Notes under the pieces: model-generated | Database searches by the model: none | Seen by the model: only the letters and a program-made list of their open reading frames with translations | What the model was told of the DNA's origin: nothing | Source of the DNA: an uncultured Anaerotignum sp. | Lineage (GTDB): Bacteria > Bacillota > Clostridia > Lachnospirales > Anaerotignaceae | Reading direction: 5' to 3' | Length of the DNA: 64,000 nt | NCBI GenBank assembly: GCA_910578425.1 | Contig: CAJTQX010000006.1 | Coordinates: forward strand, 1-64,000 | Shown: positions 7,053-16,140 of the stretch, piece by piece | How the letters are laid out: every line of letters starts with the position of its first letter | How positions within the stretch are numbered: position 1 is the stretch's first letter | Made by a program: the position numbers and the translations under genes

Positions 7053-8867
7053 TCATTCTTCCTCCAGCTTCAATACGCTCATAAACGCCTGCTGAGGCAC
7101 TTCTACGCTGCCAATCTGCCGCATTCGTTTTTTGCCTTCCTTCTGCTTTTCCAGCAGCTTTTTCTTCCGGCTGATATCCCCGCCGTAGCATTTCGCCAGA
7201 ACGTCCTTGCGCAGCGCGCTGATGGTTTCGCGTGCAATAATTTTGCTGCCGATAGCCGCCTGTATGGGAATTTCAAACAAATGTCTGGGAATCTCCTTTT
7301 TCAGCTTTTCACACATTCTGCGCCCGCGGTCTACCGCCGAGCCTTTATGCACAATAAACGAAAGCGCGTCCACAGGCTCACGATTAACAAGGATGTCCAG
7401 TTTCAGCAGTTCGCTTTCGCGGTAACCGATCAGGCTGTAATCAAAGGACGCATAGCCTCTGCTGCGGGATTTCAGCACATCAAAAAAATCATATATAATC
7501 TCATTCAGCGGCATTTCATATGTCAGCATCGCGCGCGTGGAATCCAGATATTCCATACTGATATAATCGCCGCGTCTTTGCTGGCAAAGCTCCATAATCG
7601 GGCCGATGTAATCCTTCGGCAGCATGATCTCCGCCTTCACAATCGGCTCCTCCATTTTCAGGATACGCGCCGGATCAGGCATATTGCTGGGATTGGAAAG
7701 TTCAAACTCCGTCCCATCGGTCAGATATACCTTATAAATAACGCTCGGGGCGGTCGTCACCAGATCCAGATTATATTCCCGCTCCAGACGTTCCTGCACA
7801 ATTTCCAGATGCAGCAGGCCCAAAAAACCGCAGCGGAAACCAAAGCCAAGAGCAACAGAGGTTTCCGGCTCAAAAAACAGCGCGGCATCGTTCAGTTGGA
7901 GTTTTTCCAAAGCGTCACGCAGGTCGGGATATTTCGCGCCATCCGCAGGGAAAACGCCGCAGTAAACCATAGGGTTAACCTTTTTATAGCCGGGAAGGGC
8001 CTCTGCCGTAGGCTTTGCCGCCTCCGTCACCGTATCGCCCACGCGTGTATCCGCCACATTTTTAATGCTTGCCGTAAAATAGCCAACCATGCCGGCGGTA
8101 AGCTCCTCTGTGGGAAGGAAACGCCCTGGACCAAAAATACCGACCTCCACAACATCAAATTCCTTGCCTGTTGCCATCATTTTGACCTTGCTGCCCTTCC
8201 GGATACTCCCGTCAAACACACGCATCAGTACGATAACACCGCGGTACTGGTCGTAAACAGAGTCAAAAATCAGGGCTTTCAGCGGCGCGTCAGGGTCGCC
8301 CGAAGGCGCGGGAATATCTGTAATGACGCGCTCCAGAACGTCCTCAATATTTATACCGTTCTTCGCGGAAATTTCCGGAGCGTCCTCCGCAGGGATACCA
8401 ATGATATCTTCTATCTCCTGCTTCGCCCATGCGGGGTTTGCACTGGGCAGGTCAATTTTGTTGATGACCGGAAGAATCTCAAGGTTATTATCCAGCGCAA
8501 GGTAAACATTCGCAAGCGTCTGCGCTTCAATGCCCTGTGCCGCGTCCACAATCAGAATCGCGCCTTCGCATGCCGCAAGGCTGCGGGAAACCTCATAGTT
8601 AAAGTCAACATGGCCGGGCGTGTCGATCAGATTATATTCATATTCCTGTCCGTCTTCCGCATGGTAAATCAGACGCACTGCCTGCGATTTGATAGTAATA
8701 CCGCGTTCACGTTCCAAATCCATGTTATCCAGCACCTGCTCCTGCATCTCGCGGTCAGTAAGCAGGCCTGTTTTCTGTATCAGCCTGTCCGCCAGAGTGG
8801 ATTTGCCATGATCAATATGCGCTACAATACAAAAATTCCGTATATTTTTCTGTCTGTCGTTAGACAT
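7053..8867 (-). CDS. lepA: Elongation factor 4 (LepA), ribosomal back-translocase
   Basis: 604 residues, full length. The N-terminal GTPase carries AHIDHGKST (about residues 16-24), the switch II DTPGH and NKIDLP. It is followed by the EF-G-like domains and the LepA-specific C-terminus (GSKIIARETISALRKDV, GGDISRKKKLLEKQKEGKKR). EF4 acts on stalled or mistranslocated ribosomes. The ATG at 8867 is preceded by AGGAGGG with proper spacing; in-frame codons up to 8930 are an unused extension. Confidence 0.97.
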   Translation of the reverse strand: MSNDRQKNIRNFCIVAHIDHGKSTLADRLIQKTGLLTDREMQEQVLDNMDLERERGITIKSQAVRLIYHAEDGQEYEYNLIDTPGHVDFNYEVSRSLAACEGAILIVDAAQGIEAQTLANVYLALDNNLEILPVINKIDLPSANPAWAKQEIEDIIGIPAEDAPEISAKNGINIEDVLERVITDIPAPSGDPDAPLKALIFDSVYDQYRGVIVLMRVFDGSIRKGSKVKMMATGKEFDVVEVGIFGPGRFLPTEELTAGMVGYFTASIKNVADTRVGDTVTEAAKPTAEALPGYKKVNPMVYCGVFPADGAKYPDLRDALEKLQLNDAALFFEPETSVALGFGFRCGFLGLLHLEIVQERLEREYNLDLVTTAPSVIYKVYLTDGTEFELSNPSNMPDPARILKMEEPIVKAEIMLPKDYIGPIMELCQQRRGDYISMEYLDSTRAMLTYEMPLNEIIYDFFDVLKSRSRGYASFDYSLIGYRESELLKLDILVNREPVDALSFIVHKGSAVDRGRRMCEKLKKEIPRHLFEIPIQAAIGSKIIARETISALRKDVLAKCYGGDISRKKKLLEKQKEGKKRMRQIGSVEVPQQAFMSVLKLEEE

Positions 8868-8960
8868 ACTGTCCCTCCTAAAATTTTTACATATTGGTAT
8901 ATTATAGCATATCCAATCAGGGAAAGTCAAAACTTAAAACAGCCGGAAATGCCCAGAGCT

Positions 8961-9392
8961 TCAATATCTTCTGCGGACAGCAGACGTAACCAGCAAAAGC
9001 AGGATCAACTGGCACACCGTAACGGCCAGAAGCACAAAGCAGACCAGAGGGTTGAAAAGCGCGGCAACAAACGAACCAACACAGGTCAGCAAAAGCGAAA
9101 GCGTCACAAAAATCGAATAAGATACACGCTGAATATACACATTCCGCTCATCCATTTCTCTGATTTCCGCCTCCCGCCGTTTTTCAGGATTATGCAGCAG
9201 GGAATGGGCGCGGAAAAAATTTGCGGCTGATGCGCCGATGATTCCGCCGCCGCCACCGCAGTAATAGGAATGCAGATAAAGAAAATTTTCCTGTTCCTCC
9301 AGCCGAAAAGAAAGGAGTATCATACCAACCCCTGCAAGAAAGCAGATTACAGCGGCAATCTGCCGCAGTTTCAAGCGTTTTTCAAAAGACAT
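8961..9392 (-). CDS. Four-helix membrane protein partnered with an XRE regulator
   Basis: 143 residues with two hydrophobic helices, a cytosolic loop rich in Arg/Glu (NPEKRREAEIREMDERN) and two more helices. Small membrane proteins with this layout and the EMDERN loop are common in clostridia immediately downstream of a roughly 65-residue XRE regulator, as here (gap of 3 bases). Their function is not established. Confidence 0.78.
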   Translation of the reverse strand: MSFEKRLKLRQIAAVICFLAGVGMILLSFRLEEQENFLYLHSYYCGGGGGIIGASAANFFRAHSLLHNPEKRREAEIREMDERNVYIQRVSYSIFVTLSLLLTCVGSFVAALFNPLVCFVLLAVTVCQLILLLLVTSAVRRRY

Positions 9393-9395
9393 CGT

Positions 9396-9593
9396 TCATT
9401 CCTCCTCAAAAATAAAAATATCCTCGATTGTCATGCCGAAATAAACGGCTATTTTGTGCGCCAAAGGCAGGGACGCGATGTATTTTCCGACTTCTATGGA
9501 TGTAATCGTCTGCCTTGTCACGCCGACAGCGCGCGCCAGTTCTTCCTGCGAAATCCTTTTTGCTTTCCGCAGCTCCGCAATATGCGTTTTCAT
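9396..9593 (-). CDS. Small XRE-family helix-turn-helix regulator
   Basis: 65 residues, essentially one HTH_3 domain: ELRKAKRISQEELARAVGVT then RQTITSIEVGKY, ending IEDIFIFEEE. It is in a two-gene unit with the membrane protein downstream. The promoter region holds repeated TTTGCA motifs and a perfect dyad, consistent with tight autoregulation. Confidence 0.92.
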   Translation of the reverse strand: MKTHIAELRKAKRISQEELARAVGVTRQTITSIEVGKYIASLPLAHKIAVYFGMTIEDIFIFEEE

Positions 9594-9627
9594 AAAACAC
9601 CTCCCCTTGCCGATGCGGCAATATTCA

Positions 9628-9678
9628 GCAAAGTTTACTTTGCATTTTTAGCATAGCACGCTTTGCAATTATTGTCAA
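9628..9678 (-). promoter_or_regulatory. Promoter and operator of the XRE-membrane protein unit
   Basis: On the minus strand, TTGACA (complement of 9673-9678) and TATGCT (complement of 9650-9655) are 17 bases apart. The 16-base palindrome GCAAAGTTTACTTTGC lies at 9628-9643 just downstream, and two further CTTTGCAATT copies sit at 9661 and 9684, overlapping the promoter. Confidence 0.75.
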
Positions 9679-9837
9679 GTATGCTTTGCAATTCGAGGCA
9701 CGCCCATTTTATCAGGATGCCGCCCCCACAGAAAATGCTTTTTTCTTTCAGAGAAATATGGTAGGATATTACCAGGGGCAATAGCCTGCCCCAAAGCCGC
9801 CCTGCGCGGCAAATTTTACAAAAGAGGAGGCTTTACA

Positions 9838-10833
9838 ATGATTTATTTGGAATCCAACAGTACAGACCCCGCCTTTAACCTTGCTTTGGAGCAGTTTGTT
9901 TTCGATCAGATGGACAGGCGGCAGGAGTATTTCATGCTCTGGCAGAATGAGAACACAGTCGTGGTCGGCAAAAATCAGAACACCTTTGCAGAGGTTAATC
10001 AGCGCGCCGCGGAGGCGCGGGGCGTCCGCGTGGTACGCCGTCTTTCCGGCGGCGGTGCAGTCTACCATGATTTGGGCAACCTGAATTTTACCTTCATTAT
10101 GGATGCGGAAAATGCTGCCGATCTGGATATCCGTCTGTTCTGCCAGCCCATCGCCGAACTGCTCCGCTCTCTCGGCGTTCCCGCAGAGGTCAACGGGCGC
10201 AATGACATTACTATAGAAGGACGGAAATTTTCCGGCAATTCGCAGTACCTGCGGCAGGGGCGCATCATGCACCACGGCACGCTGATGTTTCAGTCGGACC
10301 TGTCTGTCGTAGCGGAAATGCTGAATGTTTCCGCAGATAAATTTCAGTCGAAAGCAGCGCAATCAGTACGCAGCCGCGTGACGAATATTGCGCCCTATCT
10401 GCCTGAGGGCTTCACGCTGGCGGAATTTAAGGCGCGGCTTCTGAAACATATTCTGAAAAAAGACGTAGTTACGCCGTATGTTTTTTCCGCAGAAGAGCTT
10501 GCCGCAGTCGAGCAGATTAAAAAAGAACGGTACAGCCAGTGGGAATGGAATTATGGGTCCTCCCCCGCTTATCATGTACAGAAACACAGGCGTTTTGAGG
10601 GCTGCGGGCGCATTGACGTCTGCATGAATACAGAAAATGGAACGATTGTGGATTTGCAGTTTTTCGGGGATTACTTCGGTATGGCCGATTCCGCAGAGCT
10701 TGCGGAGCTTTTGAAGGGTACGGCCCTGGAACGGGAAAGCCTTGCCGCACGCATCTCCGGCCTCCAAATCGGACAGTATTTTCATGGGCTGACCGCCGCA
10801 GAGTTCCTTGATCTGCTCCTGCAAAGCGAATAA
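9838..10833 (+). CDS. lplA: Lipoate-protein ligase A
   Basis: 331 residues. The catalytic-domain motifs are VVRRLSGGGAVYHDLGNLNF, GRNDITIEGRKFSGNSQY and HHGTLMF, followed by the LplA C-terminal domain. It activates lipoate with ATP and attaches it to lipoyl domains such as GcvH. The start has AGAGGAGG 8 bases upstream. It stands alone, about 16 kb from the sirtuin/macrodomain cluster, and has no GcvH neighbour, so it is likely the housekeeping ligase. Confidence 0.95.
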   Translation: MIYLESNSTDPAFNLALEQFVFDQMDRRQEYFMLWQNENTVVVGKNQNTFAEVNQRAAEARGVRVVRRLSGGGAVYHDLGNLNFTFIMDAENAADLDIRLFCQPIAELLRSLGVPAEVNGRNDITIEGRKFSGNSQYLRQGRIMHHGTLMFQSDLSVVAEMLNVSADKFQSKAAQSVRSRVTNIAPYLPEGFTLAEFKARLLKHILKKDVVTPYVFSAEELAAVEQIKKERYSQWEWNYGSSPAYHVQKHRRFEGCGRIDVCMNTENGTIVDLQFFGDYFGMADSAELAELLKGTALERESLAARISGLQIGQYFHGLTAAEFLDLLLQSE

Positions 10834-10931
10834 CGGCGGTTTCCTCCATATTTCCGCAATTTTCGTCATTTTGCCAGTTTTCAACAGCCCTTCTTTCATG
10901 CTATGATGAAAGATAAAGGAGGGTTTGTTCC

Positions 10932-11543
10932 ATGAAAAAAATATTTGTTTTTACTGCTGTGTTCCTTTCGCTTGCCCTGTCCACAGCTCCCGCCTTCGCA
11001 CGCACCAGCCTGATCGGCACGCATGGCAGGCATGGCAGGACAACAACCACAGCTTCCAATACGCAGACGACAACAACCGCAACGCAGACAACAACAGCCG
11101 CAGTTACGCCGACAACAGTAAACACCACGCTGCCAAACACTGCCGCAGCGGTTGGCGCGACTGTACTCGCGAGGGAAGTCGCAGCTTCCGTACTTGTCAA
11201 CGGAATCGCCATCACAGGACCCGTCCTGTACTACAAGGATATGTATTATGTGCCGCTGGAACAGCTTGCGGGGCTGATGCCGTCCATTCTGACCTGTGGG
11301 TATTCTCCGGCTTTGTTCACGTTTGACACAACTTCTGTCCGTCAGCCGGATTATAAGAGCCTGTACATGGACGAGCATGTTGTTTTTGTTTCCAAAACGG
11401 GAACGGACGGATTTTTCCATAAAATCAGTTGTTCCGTTGTAGAGCAGAACGGGCTTGACAATTACCTTGCCATTGACATCGGCTTTGCGGAAAACGGGAT
11501 TTTGAATGGCACTACACCCTGCCAGTACTGCATCATGCCGTAA
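10932..11543 (+). CDS. Exported protein with Thr-rich linker and stalk-like domain
   Basis: 203 residues. A signal peptide (MKKIFVFTAVFLSLALSTAP) is followed by a low-complexity Thr/Gln/Ala linker (about residues 35-75) and a globular part beginning ASVLVNGIAITGPVLYYKDM. The phrase YYVPLEQLAG resembles the copper-amine-oxidase-like stalk domain of exported clostridial proteins. Three Cys are present near the C-terminus. A likely promoter (TATGAT at about 10902) and AAAGGAGGG precede it. Function unknown. Confidence 0.78.
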   Translation: MKKIFVFTAVFLSLALSTAPAFARTSLIGTHGRHGRTTTTASNTQTTTTATQTTTAAVTPTTVNTTLPNTAAAVGATVLAREVAASVLVNGIAITGPVLYYKDMYYVPLEQLAGLMPSILTCGYSPALFTFDTTSVRQPDYKSLYMDEHVVFVSKTGTDGFFHKISCSVVEQNGLDNYLAIDIGFAENGILNGTTPCQYCIMP

Positions 11544-11599
11544 TCATCCCATACAGGACAACGGAGCATTGCCACAGAATTTCAGAAAGGCGGTACACC

Positions 11600-12046
11600 A
11601 TGAATATAAAAACATATAGAGGTTTATTTGGGATATGCATTCTGATATGTGTTTTGTTAAGTGTCGTTTTCTATTTCATAAGAGCTCTCTGTTTTCATTC
11701 GGTTTATGATCCTACAATATGGCTCACCTTAAAACTTTTGCAGATGTGCTTCTGTTTTGCAGCGGGAATCATGATACGAAAAAACAAAAATGAAATCATG
11801 TTGGAGAATGATGGGACGAAAAAAAAGTATATGAAATATATTTTCATTTTGCTGGCTGTTTCAGTCATACTTTTCATTTTTCCCGATATCATTGCAATCC
11901 CTTACCTGCTCGCTGAACAAAAGCTTTTCGCTGTTACAGGGTTGTATATAACTGATTTTTTCAGTTATTTAGATCTGTTGGGCATTTCCATTTGCTTAGG
12001 CTGTGCCTTTTTCCAAATAAAGCAAAAGGAAAAATGCAGCGAATGA
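11600..12046 (+). CDS. Hypothetical four-helix membrane protein
   Basis: 148 residues, about four membrane helices with a Lys/Asn-rich cytosolic loop (RKNKNEIMLEND). AAAGGCGG precedes the ATG. It is AT-richer than its neighbours and has no recognisable family. It follows the exported protein by 56 bases and may share its transcript. Confidence 0.7.
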   Translation: MNIKTYRGLFGICILICVLLSVVFYFIRALCFHSVYDPTIWLTLKLLQMCFCFAAGIMIRKNKNEIMLENDGTKKKYMKYIFILLAVSVILFIFPDIIAIPYLLAEQKLFAVTGLYITDFFSYLDLLGISICLGCAFFQIKQKEKCSE

Positions 12047-12137
12047 CTGTAATCCCACAGATATAAAATTTCAAGACCATTTCAGGTTTTGTGCAAACTC
12101 GAAAAACTGATATAAGATTTTATAAATAGCTACAAAC

Positions 12138-12165
12138 GGGCAGAACCGATTTTCCGGTTCTGCCC
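12138..12165. terminator. Bidirectional terminator between convergent genes
   Basis: GGGCAGAACCG (12138-12148) pairs perfectly with CGGTTCTGCCC (12155-12165) around a 6-base loop. It lies between the plus-strand membrane protein and the minus-strand GNAT gene. Confidence 0.7.
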
Positions 12166-12257
12166 CTATTTCTGCCGGTGGCCCGTCCATTTTTTCGTGA
12201 TATCCATCATTGCCAGATACAACATTTTCAGCAGACTGTCGTCGATCTGCGTATCTG

Positions 12258-12297
12258 GTGTACAAAGGGTATATCCCCTTGTCAAACGAAGGGATCC
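12258..12297. repeat. Hairpin repeat, copy 1 (overlaps the GNAT 3' end)
   Basis: The sequence around GGGTATATCCCCTTGTCAAA then CGAAGG matches the hairpin at about 26617-26660 and is related to the one at 59104-59164. The repeat contributes the last codons and the TGA stop of the GNAT gene. Confidence 0.6.
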
Positions 12298-12743
12298 GCA
12301 TGGTACAGCCGAACCAACGCGCCGCCATCCTCCCTCGCCATTGTCAGGAATTCCCAGCCGCACTTTTCATAAAAAGCCGTATGGTAGGTCACCAAATATA
12401 AATCGGGAACGCCCAGACCGCCCATATCCCTGCGGATCTGCTCCAGCAGCTCCCGCGCAAGCCCCTGCCCGCGCACAGCCTCCTCCACAAACAACGCGCA
12501 GAGGTTCGGTGCCAAATCCTTCCGGTCATGGAAATCGTTTTCAATCACGCCAGCACCCGCCAGTATCCTGCCATCATCCTCTATCACATACCACTGCGGT
12601 ATGCCGTCAGGGCATTTTACCGCATCCTCCATGCTTTTTCGATATTCCTCCGCAGGAATGCCCCATTTTTCATGGAACCACTGCGCCGCCTGTTCTGCCA
12701 GTTCCGGAAATTCCCTTATTTTTTTGAAAACCCGTCTTTCCAT
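12282..12743 (-). CDS. GNAT family N-acetyltransferase
   Basis: 153 residues with the acetyl-CoA binding motif VRGQGLARELLEQI (about residues 90-103), an upstream CALFVEE strand and the late FYEKCGWEF motif. The substrate is unknown. The ATG at 12743 has AAGGAGG upstream. It begins 9 bases after the clpB stop, so it probably rides on the clpB transcript. The final codons (ADPFV-stop) lie inside a dispersed hairpin repeat, suggesting that the original 3' end was altered. Confidence 0.88.
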   Translation of the reverse strand: MERRVFKKIREFPELAEQAAQWFHEKWGIPAEEYRKSMEDAVKCPDGIPQWYVIEDDGRILAGAGVIENDFHDRKDLAPNLCALFVEEAVRGQGLARELLEQIRRDMGGLGVPDLYLVTYHTAFYEKCGWEFLTMAREDGGALVRLYHADPFV

Positions 12744-12752
12744 ACTGCCTCC

Positions 12753-15338
12753 TTACCGCACAACATACTCCCCATCCTGCACGTCTACGGTCAGCGTTGC
12801 ACCTGGCGCAACATCGTCCGCAATGATTTTTCTTGCCAGCAGGGTTTCAACGTTCCGCTGTATCATGCGTTTTAACGGCCTTGCACCAAACGCGGGGTCA
12901 TATCCCGTTTCGATGATTTCTGCTTTTGCCGCGTCTGTCAGTACACATTTCAACTGTTTATCCGCAAGCCTGCCGTTCAGGTCATTTAATATCAAATCAA
13001 TAATGTGCGTAATATTCTCTTTCGTCAGAGGTTTATAGAACACGATTTCGTCCAGACGGTTCAAAAATTCCGGACGGAACGCCTGCCGCAACATGCCCTC
13101 GACCGCCGTCCTTGCCTCCGCTGTGATCTCGCCGTCCACGCCGATACCGTCCAGCAAATGCGTCGAACCAAGATTGGAGGTCAGTATAATAACGGTGTTT
13201 TTGAAGTCCACTGTCCGTCCCTGCGAATCAGTAATACGCCCATCGTCCAGAACCTGCAAAAGGATATTGAACACATCGGGGTGCGCTTTTTCCACCTCAT
13301 CAAACAATATGACAGAATAGGGCTTCCGACGCACAGCCTCGGTCAACTGGCCGCCTTCCTCATAGCCCACATATCCGGGAGGAGCCCCAATCAGACGGGA
13401 CACACTGAATTTCTCCATATATTCCGTCATGTCAATACGCACCATATTTTTCTCATCATCAAACAGACATTCCGCAAGCGTTTTCGCAAGTTCCGTTTTG
13501 CCCACGCCCGTAGGTCCAAGGAACAGGAAAGAACCGATAGGCCTGTCGGGACTCTGGATACCCGCGCGGCTGCGGAGAATAGCCTCTGAAACCTTCGTGA
13601 CAGCCTCCTCCTGCCCGACAACCCGTTCATGCAGAATGTCCTCCATATGCAGCAGTTTTTCACGTTCGCCCTCCATCAGCCTTGCAACGGGGATTCCCGT
13701 CCAGCGTTCGATGATGCGGGCGATTTCCTCCTCCGTCACTTTGTCCCGCAGGAGCGTGCTGCGTTCGCTGTTCTCCTCCGCAACACGTTCCTGTTCCGCC
13801 AGCTTTTTCTGCAATTCCGGCAGTCTGCCATACTTCAGTTCCGCTGCGCGGTTGAGGTCATATTTCCGTTCTGCCGCCTCAATTTCGGCATTGACGTCCT
13901 CGATTTCCTCGCGCAGCTTCTGTACAACGCCAATCGCGTCCTTTTCATTCTGCCATTTTGCCTGCAATGCCGCAAAGTTTTCGCGCATTTCCGCAAGTTC
14001 TTTCTGTATTTCCTGCAAATGCTCTCTGGATAACTTGTCATCCTCTTTTTTCAGTGCGGCCTCCTCAATTTCATGCTGTATGATTTTCCGCTGTATCACG
14101 TCCAGCTCTGTCGGCATAGAATCCATTTCCGTCCGTATCATGGCACAGGCTTCGTCCACAAGGTCAATCGCCTTATCCGGCAGGAAACGGTCAGAGATAT
14201 AGCGGTTGGAAAGCGTCGCCGCCGCAATGATCGCCTGATCCTGTATTTTTACACCGTGGTAGACCTCATACCGCTCTTTCAGGCCGCGCAGTATGGCAAT
14301 CGTGTCTTCCACCGTCGGCTCCTGCACCAGCACAGGCTGAAACCGACGTTCCAACGCCGGATCTTTTTCGATATACTGCTTGTATTCGTTCAGCGTTGTC
14401 GCGCCAATGCAGTGCAGCTCGCCCCGCGCCAGCATGGGCTTGAGCAGGTTGCCCGCGTCCATCGCGCCATCGCTTTTACCCGCGCCAACGATGGTGTGCA
14501 GCTCGTCAATAAACAGTATGATTCTGCCTTCGCTCTTTTTCACCTCATTCAGCACAGCTTTCAGCCGTTCCTCAAATTCCCCGCGGAATTTTGCCCCCGC
14601 AATCAACGCGCCCATGTCCAGCGAAAAAATCGTCTTGTCTTTCAGGCTGTTCGGTACGTCCTCTTTCACGATACGCTGCGCCAGCCCCTCTGCGATGGCA
14701 GTCTTGCCTACGCCCGGCTCACCAATCAGAACAGGATTGTTTTTCGTTTTGCGGGAAAGTATACGTATCACATTCCGAATCTCATCATCCCGTCCGATAA
14801 CAGGGTCAAGCTTTTTGCTGCGCGCCTTTTCTACCAAATCTGTGCCGTATTTTTTCAGCGCGTCGTATGTCGCTTCAGGGGAATCACTCGTCACGCGGGC
14901 ATTACCGCGCACCTCCGCCAGAGCCTTCATAAAGCCCTCTTTTGTGACGTTATACTGCCGGAAAATTTCCTTCAGCGCACGGTTCGGATCGTTTACCATT
15001 GCCATAAAAATATGCTCCACTGAAACATATTCATCTGTCATGTTTCCCGCAAGCCGTTCCGCCGCCACAAGCGTTTTTTCCAGATCAGACGCAACATACG
15101 TCTGCCCTCCGCCGCTGACACGCGGCAATTTTTTTACTTCATTTTCTACCGCCTGTAAAAAACCGTTGACATTCACATTCATTTTTTGCAGCAGGCTCGG
15201 AATCAGCCCTTCCTCCTGCCGCAGAAACGCCGCCAGCAGGTGCTGCTGTTCAATCTGCGGATTGCCATATTCTACTGCGGAAGACTGCGCGTTTTGAATG
15301 GCTTCAATTGATTTCTGTGTAAATTTTTGTAAATTCAT
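12753..15338 (-). CDS. clpB: ATP-dependent disaggregase ClpB
   Basis: 861 residues, full length. It has an N-terminal Clp_N repeat, NBD1 with GEPGVGKT at about residue 205, the coiled-coil M-domain (about 400-530) that marks ClpB, and NBD2 with GPTGVGKT at about 600, ending in the ClpB D2-small domain. It works with DnaK to solubilise aggregates. The ATG at 15338 is preferred because GGTGG is at a suitable distance; the ATG at 15350 is almost on top of that site. A CIRCE element upstream shows HrcA control. Confidence 0.97.
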   Translation of the reverse strand: MNLQKFTQKSIEAIQNAQSSAVEYGNPQIEQQHLLAAFLRQEEGLIPSLLQKMNVNVNGFLQAVENEVKKLPRVSGGGQTYVASDLEKTLVAAERLAGNMTDEYVSVEHIFMAMVNDPNRALKEIFRQYNVTKEGFMKALAEVRGNARVTSDSPEATYDALKKYGTDLVEKARSKKLDPVIGRDDEIRNVIRILSRKTKNNPVLIGEPGVGKTAIAEGLAQRIVKEDVPNSLKDKTIFSLDMGALIAGAKFRGEFEERLKAVLNEVKKSEGRIILFIDELHTIVGAGKSDGAMDAGNLLKPMLARGELHCIGATTLNEYKQYIEKDPALERRFQPVLVQEPTVEDTIAILRGLKERYEVYHGVKIQDQAIIAAATLSNRYISDRFLPDKAIDLVDEACAMIRTEMDSMPTELDVIQRKIIQHEIEEAALKKEDDKLSREHLQEIQKELAEMRENFAALQAKWQNEKDAIGVVQKLREEIEDVNAEIEAAERKYDLNRAAELKYGRLPELQKKLAEQERVAEENSERSTLLRDKVTEEEIARIIERWTGIPVARLMEGEREKLLHMEDILHERVVGQEEAVTKVSEAILRSRAGIQSPDRPIGSFLFLGPTGVGKTELAKTLAECLFDDEKNMVRIDMTEYMEKFSVSRLIGAPPGYVGYEEGGQLTEAVRRKPYSVILFDEVEKAHPDVFNILLQVLDDGRITDSQGRTVDFKNTVIILTSNLGSTHLLDGIGVDGEITAEARTAVEGMLRQAFRPEFLNRLDEIVFYKPLTKENITHIIDLILNDLNGRLADKQLKCVLTDAAKAEIIETGYDPAFGARPLKRMIQRNVETLLARKIIADDVAPGATLTVDVQDGEYVVR

Positions 15339-15394
15339 AAACCATTCCACCTTTCCTATCTATCAAAATGTGTTGTTTTTTTATCGACAATGCC

Positions 15395-15432
15395 ATTATA
15401 TATTGTTAGCACTCATTTGTAAAGAGTGCTAA
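15395..15432 (-). promoter_or_regulatory. CIRCE operator overlapping the clpB promoter
   Basis: TTAGCACTC (15406-15414), 9 bases, then GAGTGCTAA (15424-15432): a perfect CIRCE, the HrcA repressor site. On the minus strand TTTACA (complement of 15418-15423) and TATAAT (complement of 15395-15400) are 17 bases apart, so bound HrcA would block the promoter. Confidence 0.95.
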
Positions 15433-15493
15433 CAAAACTTTTTTCATTTCCAGCAAAATTTTTTTCAGCTTCGGAGTGATTTCCGGCAAACAA

Positions 15494-15533
15494 AAAACAA
15501 CTGCTGGAGATTCACTCTTTTTACAGTTGTTTT
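15494..15533 (-). terminator. Terminator of the 15553-15996 gene
   Basis: AAAACAACTG (15494-15503) pairs with CAGTTGTTTT (15524-15533). On the minus strand the stem is followed by a T-rich run, 20 bases beyond the stop. Confidence 0.75.
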
Positions 15534-15552
15534 CTGTATGGAAAATGTATCG

Positions 15553-15996
15553 TTACTGTTTTTCCAGATAAGGTTCCACAAGCGCGTAAAGCGCGTCATA
15601 TACCTCCTGCCCGTCCTTCTGCGCTCCGGCAAAGCGGAGATAGGCGTATTTATCCTTGCGGATGCTGCGGATTACACCGTTGGAAGAAACTGACAGAGCA
15701 TCCTTATCAAAATACAACGTGAGCAAATCGTCCTCGGCAAGGTCCGCATGATTTTGCCCAAGAAAAAAATCACTGAAGCCTGTCCCGAAAAACCACGCCT
15801 TAGTGTTCAGAATTTCCTGTAATTCTGCATTCCGCTCCGGTGGCAGCGTGCAGTTCCATGTTTGCAGAGCGTTTTCAGTTTCAAACCGAACGGATACAGT
15901 TTCTTCCGCATGAAATCTGCAAAGCGGCTGCCTGAAAGCAGCAAATGAAACAACGCAGCCCAGAAATACCAACAAAATGATTCGTCCTTTTTTCAT
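15553..15996 (-). CDS. Membrane-anchored hypothetical protein
   Basis: 147 residues from the ATG at 15996, which has GAAAGG upstream; longer in-frame starts lack a site. An N-terminal signal anchor (MKKGRIILLVFLGCVVSFAA) precedes a soluble domain of about 120 residues with TWNCTLPPERNAELQEIL and a C-terminal helix. No family recognised. It is monocistronic, with its own terminator. Confidence 0.75.
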   Translation of the reverse strand: MKKGRIILLVFLGCVVSFAAFRQPLCRFHAEETVSVRFETENALQTWNCTLPPERNAELQEILNTKAWFFGTGFSDFFLGQNHADLAEDDLLTLYFDKDALSVSSNGVIRSIRKDKYAYLRFAGAQKDGQEVYDALYALVEPYLEKQ

Positions 15997-16140
15997 CCTT
16001 TCATTTCCTCTCCTTTTCCTGCATTGCTGGTAAATGTTCCATTGCAGAGCCAAAAGCTCTCATATTTACATACTACCATATCTCATATCAGGGGGAAACG
16101 AAAAAAACTAATCTGTAAGAAAAATGTAAGAAATCCCCTT

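Noticed and set aside
6750..9230. 826-codon plus-strand open frame opposite lepA
   Set aside because: It is the antisense shadow of lepA: no family match, no ribosome binding site, biased His/Gln/Arg composition.
9838..10833. lplA as part of the SirTM/macrodomain system
   Set aside because: It is 16 kb away, stands alone and looks like the housekeeping ligase; no lipoyl-carrier gene is near either locus.
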